A DNA stretch of 20,561 nt. Origin: a virus. The number at the start of each line of letters is the position of its first letter. Within the stretch, counting starts at the first letter, position 1. The notes under the pieces were generated by a model. The model saw only the letters and a program-made list of their open reading frames with translations, ran no database searches and was not told the DNA's origin. This document shows, piece by piece, positions 17,352-20,561 of this stretch. The stretch spans positions 1 to 20,561 of IMG/VR virus record IMGVR_UViG_3300020438_000354; one strand, given 5' to 3'. Made by a program: the position numbers and the translations under genes.

Positions 17352-17781
17352 GCTCCATAAACTCTACCTGAGCTATTTTAACACGATCGTTAGTCTCTGT
17401 TTTTACAAAATCGTTTAATTTATGAAATATAAATTCTGCAAATTTCTCTGCACCTGTTGCTTTAATAACACGTAATTGAATAATGCCCATTATTTCCATA
17501 GTCTGAAAGGTTGATAAATTTGGGTCATCTTCTGCTGCTATCACAGTATGATCAAACATATAATCCATCCATGCTTTCGGTTGCATATCATCGATAAGAG
17601 TTTTAGCTCTTTTCATACCACCAAAGTCCCATACCCAATTTCTATCATCTAAATCACCTTCAAATGTAACTCTAAATGATACTCCATATCCATGCAAAAA
17701 TCTGCAATGAGTATCTTCTGCTTTCCATTGTCTAAAACAACAACTGAATCCGTCGAATAATTTTGTACTTTTATATCCCAT
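17320..17781 (-). CDS. queD: 6-carboxytetrahydropterin synthase, divergent HGY type
   Basis: A 153-residue member of the PTPS/QueD family, which makes 6-carboxy-5,6,7,8-tetrahydropterin from dihydroneopterin triphosphate. It has FSCCFRQW (12-19), a Cys at 26 that fits the catalytic position, LHGYGVSFRVTFEG (29-42), WDFGGMK (51-57) and FDHT (76-79). In classical QueD zinc is held by three His, one upstream and two in HGH; here the HGH reads HGY and the upstream position holds Cys14-Cys15. I recall a separate bacterial QueD-like branch with this pattern, so it is probably active. It is the first gene of its run, with its ATG 10 bases past the -10 box of a repeated promoter element. Confidence 0.85.
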   Translation of the reverse strand: MGYKSTKLFDGFSCCFRQWKAEDTHCRFLHGYGVSFRVTFEGDLDDRNWVWDFGGMKRAKTLIDDMQPKAWMDYMFDHTVIAAEDDPNLSTFQTMEIMGIIQLRVIKATGAEKFAEFIFHKLNDFVKTETNDRVKIAQVEFMEHGKNTAIYSE

Positions 17782-17791
17782 AATATAACTT

Positions 17792-17821
17792 AATATAAGA
17801 ATTATTTTTCAAATAACCTAA
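17792..17821 (-). promoter_or_regulatory. Repeated 30-bp promoter-like element, copy 3 (before queD)
   Basis: Minus-strand TTAGG (17821-17817), 15 bases, then TTCTTATATT (17801-17792). It starts 4 bases after the stop of the 98-residue gene, and the queD ATG (17781) is 10 bases past the -10 box. The 15-base spacer begins TTATTTGAAA, as in copy 4, and contains an imperfect dyad TTATTT-GAA-AAATAA that the other copies lack. It would drive queD, queE, groES, folE, the phosphoribosyltransferase and polymerase. Confidence 0.7.
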
Positions 17822-17825
17822 TATT

Positions 17826-18122
17826 TTACGCAGAATATGTCCACGCAAAATAATACTTTTTTCCATGCAATAAATGTGATGCTGTATTAGAATAATCTCC
17901 AGAAAAATCTGTCATATAATTCAACATCATTGTTTCATCCTCAAACAATGTGAAATTATTTGCATCTGGGTACATTTCATGAAACGATCTACCTGAACTT
18001 TTTACTGATTTTTGACCAATGGTTTCAAATACCATGGTTCTTAAATACTCTTGATCATATGAATTAAGTTTCTTCATATCAAACGTTAGATCTACTAACT
18101 TGAACTTAAAATCTTTTGCCAT
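17826..18122 (-). CDS. Protein of unknown function, 98 residues
   Basis: A small soluble protein starting MAKDFKFKLVDLTFDMKKL and ending KYYFAWTYSA. It has a charged N-terminal half, the segment GQKSVKSSGRSFHEMYPD in the middle, and an aromatic C-terminus. It has no cysteines, no membrane segment and no motif I can assign. It stands almost alone: an AT-rich 77-base gap with promoter-like boxes lies upstream and the promoter element of queD begins 4 bases after its stop. The ATG is preceded by CAGTTATA without a ribosome site, and ATGGCAAAA at the start matches the opening of the zinc-ribbon and queE genes. The coding call rests on length, location and context. Confidence 0.65.
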   Translation of the reverse strand: MAKDFKFKLVDLTFDMKKLNSYDQEYLRTMVFETIGQKSVKSSGRSFHEMYPDANNFTLFEDETMMLNYMTDFSGDYSNTASHLLHGKKYYFAWTYSA

Positions 18123-18147
18123 TATAACTGTTTTTTAATTTTTATTT

Positions 18148-18175
18148 ATTATAAATATAAGTAAACTTTTGCAAA
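18148..18175 (-). promoter_or_regulatory. Possible promoter in the gap before the 98-residue gene
   Basis: The 77-base gap between 18123 and 18199 reads, on the minus strand, TTTGCA (18175-18170), 16 bases, TATAAT (18153-18148). It also contains CTTATATTTATA, which resembles the -10 side of the repeated element; with that reading the -35 would be TTTGTG instead of TTAGGW. The rest of the gap is AT-rich with no terminator hairpin. The predicted leader is about 20 bases without a clear ribosome site. Confidence 0.4.
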
Positions 18176-18199
18176 CGCACAAATATTTACGCCTTTTTT

Positions 18200-18688
18200 T
18201 TAGAAATTTCCTGGTGCAACCTGCATACAAGTTAAACCAATTTCTCTCCACATATCAACAACTTTTTGTCTATCATCAAATACTGCCACAACTTCATGTT
18301 CTGATTTATTTTCATCATTTGCCCATAACTCATTAAACCAACCTAACTTTAATTTTTCATCAGGCATAAATTTCCATGGATGGCTGGTTGGTCGCATTTT
18401 CAAAACATTATATTCAACACCATGTTTTTCTAACCAATCCATTGTTACTTGTTTTGATGATTTACTTCTACCAGAAAGTATTGCAATTTGGTAACCAAAG
18501 GCTTTCAAAGCTTGTGCCATCATAATTACTGGTTGATTTGGTTCATCTAGCTCAATCAACCGATCGGCAAAGAATATTTCCCAATCCATTTTACCATCAG
18601 ACTTTGTTGCCATTTTTCTACGTACTTCGATATCGGCTAAGGTGCCATCTAAATCGAATATAACCCATTTTTTACTATTATCTATCAT
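18200..18688 (-). CDS. HAD-family phosphatase, like the phosphatase half of polynucleotide kinase
   Basis: A 162-residue HAD hydrolase. Motif I is FDLDGTLAD (11-19), with the nucleophile Asp12 and acid/base Asp14; motif II is LSGRS (71-75); a lysine near 111-113 can serve as motif III; motif IV is VFDDRQKVVDMWRE (136-149), followed by GLTCMQVAPGNF at the end. This end resembles the 3'-phosphatase domain of T4 PseT and related phage proteins, but there is no P-loop kinase domain. It may remove 3' phosphates from nucleic acid ends during repair, or act on nucleotides. It starts TAA-GTT-ATG, three bases after the KOW-like gene, so the two are probably co-translated. Confidence 0.82.
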   Translation of the reverse strand: MIDNSKKWVIFDLDGTLADIEVRRKMATKSDGKMDWEIFFADRLIELDEPNQPVIMMAQALKAFGYQIAILSGRSKSSKQVTMDWLEKHGVEYNVLKMRPTSHPWKFMPDEKLKLGWFNELWANDENKSEHEVVAVFDDRQKVVDMWREIGLTCMQVAPGNF

Positions 18689-18691
18689 AAC

Positions 18692-18961
18692 TTATGCTAT
18701 TACCATTGACATTGGAACATTGAAATGGCCACCTTGGCCTTCAATATGACATTTAGTTCTATTAATTTTTGTAATGGTAAACTTTTGACCTCTAAATCTA
18801 TCATGGTCTAAAGTTATTACCTGACCAACATTTAATGAACCTGACTTTCGAATAGAACTAATCTTACTATTTGACTTTAAGGTAGCAATTACCATGCTAT
18901 TCAAAGTTCTCAATTCATCTTGGTTTAATTGGCCTAACATCTTTTCAATTTTATTTAACAT
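18692..18961 (-). CDS. Small KOW-like protein of unknown function
   Basis: An 89-residue protein in two parts. Residues 1-32 form a probable helix (NKIEKMLGQLNQDELRTLNSM). Residues 43-89 look like a small beta-barrel of the KOW/SH3 kind: LNVGQVITLDH, then RGQKFTITKINRTKCHIE, then GGHFNVPMSMVIA. The VGQ-x-I...G...V/I-x-KINR-x-K pattern occurs in small phage proteins that I cannot assign. Nucleic acid or ribosome binding is a reasonable guess from the fold. It is the first gene after a repeated promoter element, here with a leader of about 54 bases. The ATG at 18961 has only a weak GAG upstream. Confidence 0.68.
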   Translation of the reverse strand: MLNKIEKMLGQLNQDELRTLNSMVIATLKSNSKISSIRKSGSLNVGQVITLDHDRFRGQKFTITKINRTKCHIEGQGGHFNVPMSMVIA

Positions 18962-19022
18962 ATCTCAATTTTTAATTTAGGCCAATTTATGGCTTGACCT
19001 CTTACCTTTTTATCTATATATA

Positions 19023-19052
19023 AAGATAAGAAATATATTTCAAATAACCTAA
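19023..19052 (-). promoter_or_regulatory. Repeated 30-bp promoter-like element, copy 4 (before KOW-like gene)
   Basis: Minus-strand TTAGG (19052-19048), 15 bases, then TTCTTATCTT (19032-19023), one base different from the other copies in the -10 side. It sits in the 114-base gap from 18962 to 19075. Unlike the other copies it leaves a real leader of about 54 bases. That leader includes a small dyad, GCCA-TAAAT-TGGC (18981-18993). No strong terminator is seen in the gap. Confidence 0.6.
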
Positions 19053-19075
19053 TTTTTTTGAAGCTTTTTTTAACT

Positions 19076-19243
19076 TTATTCAACTTCTCTAGTTAAGATA
19101 AGACCCTTTTTAGATAATGTTTCTTGCATTTGTTTATATGTACCATATATTTTATATCGTTTACCGACATCCTTTTTATAGGTAAATACTTCTTTACCTT
19201 CTTGACCTACAACATAATAAGGTCCTGTGTAACTTTTTTTCAT
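19076..19243 (-). CDS. Small protein of unknown function, 55 residues
   Basis: A basic, aromatic-rich protein starting MKKSYTGPYYVVGQEGKEVF and ending LSKKGLILTREVE. I use the ATG at 19243 because a perfect AAGGAG lies 6 bases upstream. The longer frame to 19309 would overlap the reductase coding region by 29 bases and has no ribosome site of its own. There is no membrane segment or cysteine. The ribosome site places it firmly behind ribonucleotide reductase in one transcript. Function unknown. Confidence 0.72.
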   Translation of the reverse strand: MKKSYTGPYYVVGQEGKEVFTYKKDVGKRYKIYGTYKQMQETLSKKGLILTREVE

Positions 19244-19249
19244 TGCAAT

Positions 19250-19255
19250 CTCCTT
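19250..19255 (-). promoter_or_regulatory. Strong ribosome binding site AAGGAG for the 55-residue gene
   Basis: AAGGAG with a 6-base spacer (ATTGCA) before the ATG at 19243 is the best Shine-Dalgarno match I found in the window. It shows that the host reads classical ribosome sites even though several genes here lack one. Confidence 0.75.
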
Positions 19256-19280
19256 AAGATATAATTCTTGAATCCAATCG

Positions 19281-20561
19281 TTATGTAATCTCACAACTCC
19301 CCCCTGCACATGCTAATTCACCTTTCAAGTCTGTTTCATCTTCTGTTTCTACTATTTCTGATAAATCTACGTTAGATAATGTTCCCATCATTCTTTCATA
19401 TTTTTCTTCCGTAATATCTTCAAATGGAGCTTGTGTATATGTACCACCATCATATGGTAATACTGAAAGTCCATTATAATGTTCTTTGTTATCCCACATC
19501 CATTCTCCAGCTGCTTCCCATTCATGATCTCTCAATGAAATAGTTGCAGAAACATTATGAGTATTATTTCCAGACCTATGGCCAGGCTTAATCCATTCTT
19601 GTGCAACCTTTTTAACTCTTTCTAACAATTGAAATGGAGACTCTGTTCTCATTATTGCGCCAGATGGTGCCTTTTGTGGAACTGAAATAACTGCAGTATC
19701 ATGTGGTCTAAAATATTCATCTTCAATAAGTGATGGGTGGTACTCTGATAAATACTTGTACATTGATTCGTTCTTACCAACTCTAATTCTTCTGACATAA
19801 TAATCATTGTGCCATGCATGAATACCAGAACTAGTTCCTAATGTTAATGATGTTGTTCCTGCAGGTTTTACTGTTGTTGTTCTTGCTGATTTATTAATGC
19901 CTAATATGTTAGCAACTCTCACATTTTCTTCTTTTACAATTTTGGCTGCCGATTTCATATCATATCCTAATACTACCCCAGAACCAATTCCTGTCATTGA
20001 CACACCTATAAGCGCATCTTTTTCAGTTGTTCGTTGCCATATTGGTCTTAAATAATGAAAATCTGTATAACCTGCTTGAAGTGTGCCAATAAATGATGCA
20101 ACTTTAACTCTATTATTAAAATCTTCTTGAGATTCTATATTAGAAACATTTACTTCACATAAGTTGCAAAATTGAAAAGGTCTTAAAGCTATTTCACAAC
20201 ATGGATTGGTTCCCCAATCTTTATCATTTGAAAAATATATTCCAGGTTCTCCTGCTCCTGATAACTCTACTCTCTTCCATAGGTCTGTAAAAAATTCTTT
20301 TGTAATTTTATGTCTCATTAATACTGCAGAATTATTAGATCTCCCTCTCTGTGGATTCAACTCCCACCAATTTCCTGCTTTACATGAAATCATTTCATCG
20401 TCATGAGCACTAAATAAACTAATAAGAGCTGCTCTACGAATACCACCTGCGAGAACGGCATCTGCAATATGGCAGACAATATCATGTGTTTCCAATGTTG
20501 ATAATTTTTCTCCATCTTGTTTCCCTTTTAATATACCTTCTACTTTTACTAAACATTCTTT
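19281..20561 (-). CDS. nrdJ: Class II (B12-dependent) ribonucleoside triphosphate reductase, C-terminal part
   Basis: The reading frame is open to the right edge, giving 426 visible residues; the N-terminal part lies outside. An internal TTG at 20495 encodes Leu and is not a start. The enzyme reduces ribonucleotides to deoxyribonucleotides with adenosylcobalamin. Family landmarks, numbered in the fragment, are GGIRRAALISLFS, NPCCEI (119-124, with Asn119, the thiyl Cys121 and Glu123), Cys132 eleven residues later as for Cys408/Cys419 of the Lactobacillus enzyme, GVSMTGIGSG, KPAGTTSLTLGTSSGIH, and a C-terminal redox pair, Cys418 and Cys423, in ACAGGSCEIT. This matches the monomeric triphosphate reductase type, which also works without oxygen and needs no NrdB partner. 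It feeds dNTPs to the phage polymerase. Confidence 0.95.
   Translation of the reverse strand, partial: KECLVKVEGILKGKQDGEKLSTLETHDIVCHIADAVLAGGIRRAALISLFSAHDDEMISCKAGNWWELNPQRGRSNNSAVLMRHKITKEFFTDLWKRVELSGAGEPGIYFSNDKDWGTNPCCEIALRPFQFCNLCEVNVSNIESQEDFNNRVKVASFIGTLQAGYTDFHYLRPIWQRTTEKDALIGVSMTGIGSGVVLGYDMKSAAKIVKEENVRVANILGINKSARTTTVKPAGTTSLTLGTSSGIHAWHNDYYVRRIRVGKNESMYKYLSEYHPSLIEDEYFRPHDTAVISVPQKAPSGAIMRTESPFQLLERVKKVAQEWIKPGHRSGNNTHNVSATISLRDHEWEAAGEWMWDNKEHYNGLSVLPYDGGTYTQAPFEDITEEKYERMMGTLSNVDLSEIVETEDETDLKGELACAGGSCEIT

Noticed and set aside
18962-19075. Possible terminator or small gene in the 114-base gap after the 55-residue gene
   Set aside because: Apart from the promoter element and a weak 4-bp dyad there is no GC-rich hairpin with a T-run on the minus strand, and no open frame of useful length.

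Overview
This window looks like part of an A+T-rich genome (about two thirds A+T by eye) of a large tailed bacteriophage with a T4-type replication machinery. Every gene I can support is on the minus strand, so transcription runs from high to low coordinates. Genes are packed with stop/start overlaps (ATGA, TAATG, ATGAATAA), no gap exceeds about 115 bases, and a complete replisome core sits among nucleotide-metabolism and chaperonin genes. Shine-Dalgarno sites are clear at some genes and missing at others. The host cannot be named from the sequence; an aquatic bacterium is a reasonable guess from the gene mix. There is no sign of tRNAs, CRISPR arrays, insertion sequences or inteins.

Layout in transcription order (right to left). 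The right edge holds the C-terminal part of a B12-dependent class II ribonucleotide reductase and a 55-residue unknown protein. A candidate promoter follows, leading into a small KOW-like protein and a stand-alone HAD phosphatase, then a 98-residue unknown behind its own AT-rich leader. Next comes a run of queD, queE, groES, folE, a hypoxanthine/guanine-type phosphoribosyltransferase, a small membrane protein and family B DNA polymerase (gp43-like). A third run holds a 149-residue unknown, a GT-B glycosyltransferase, a DpdA-like transglycosylase, sliding clamp (gp45), dUTPase, clamp loader ATPase (gp44), a zinc-ribbon protein, GroEL, a gp62-like clamp loader subunit and a DUF1599/Nmad1 protein. 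The last run holds a Cas4/RecB-like nuclease with a probable Fe-S cluster, a SLOG-fold protein, a small membrane protein, two GT-B glycosyltransferases and a truncated unknown gene at the left edge.

The main biological theme is probable 7-deazaguanine modification of phage DNA. FolE, QueD and QueE convert GTP to 7-carboxy-7-deazaguanine, and the DpdA-like protein would exchange guanine in DNA for a 7-deazaguanine base. QueC is not in the window, so the inserted base is open. The phosphoribosyltransferase could re-use guanine released by the exchange, and the glycosyltransferase overlapping dpdA is a speculative further modifier.

The main regulatory observation is a 30-bp element, TTAGG-N15-TTCTTATMTT, present four times with constant spacing. 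It sits directly after the stop codon of one gene and before the next run, and in three cases only 5-10 bases before the start codon. It reads as a phage-specific promoter that yields nearly leaderless mRNAs.
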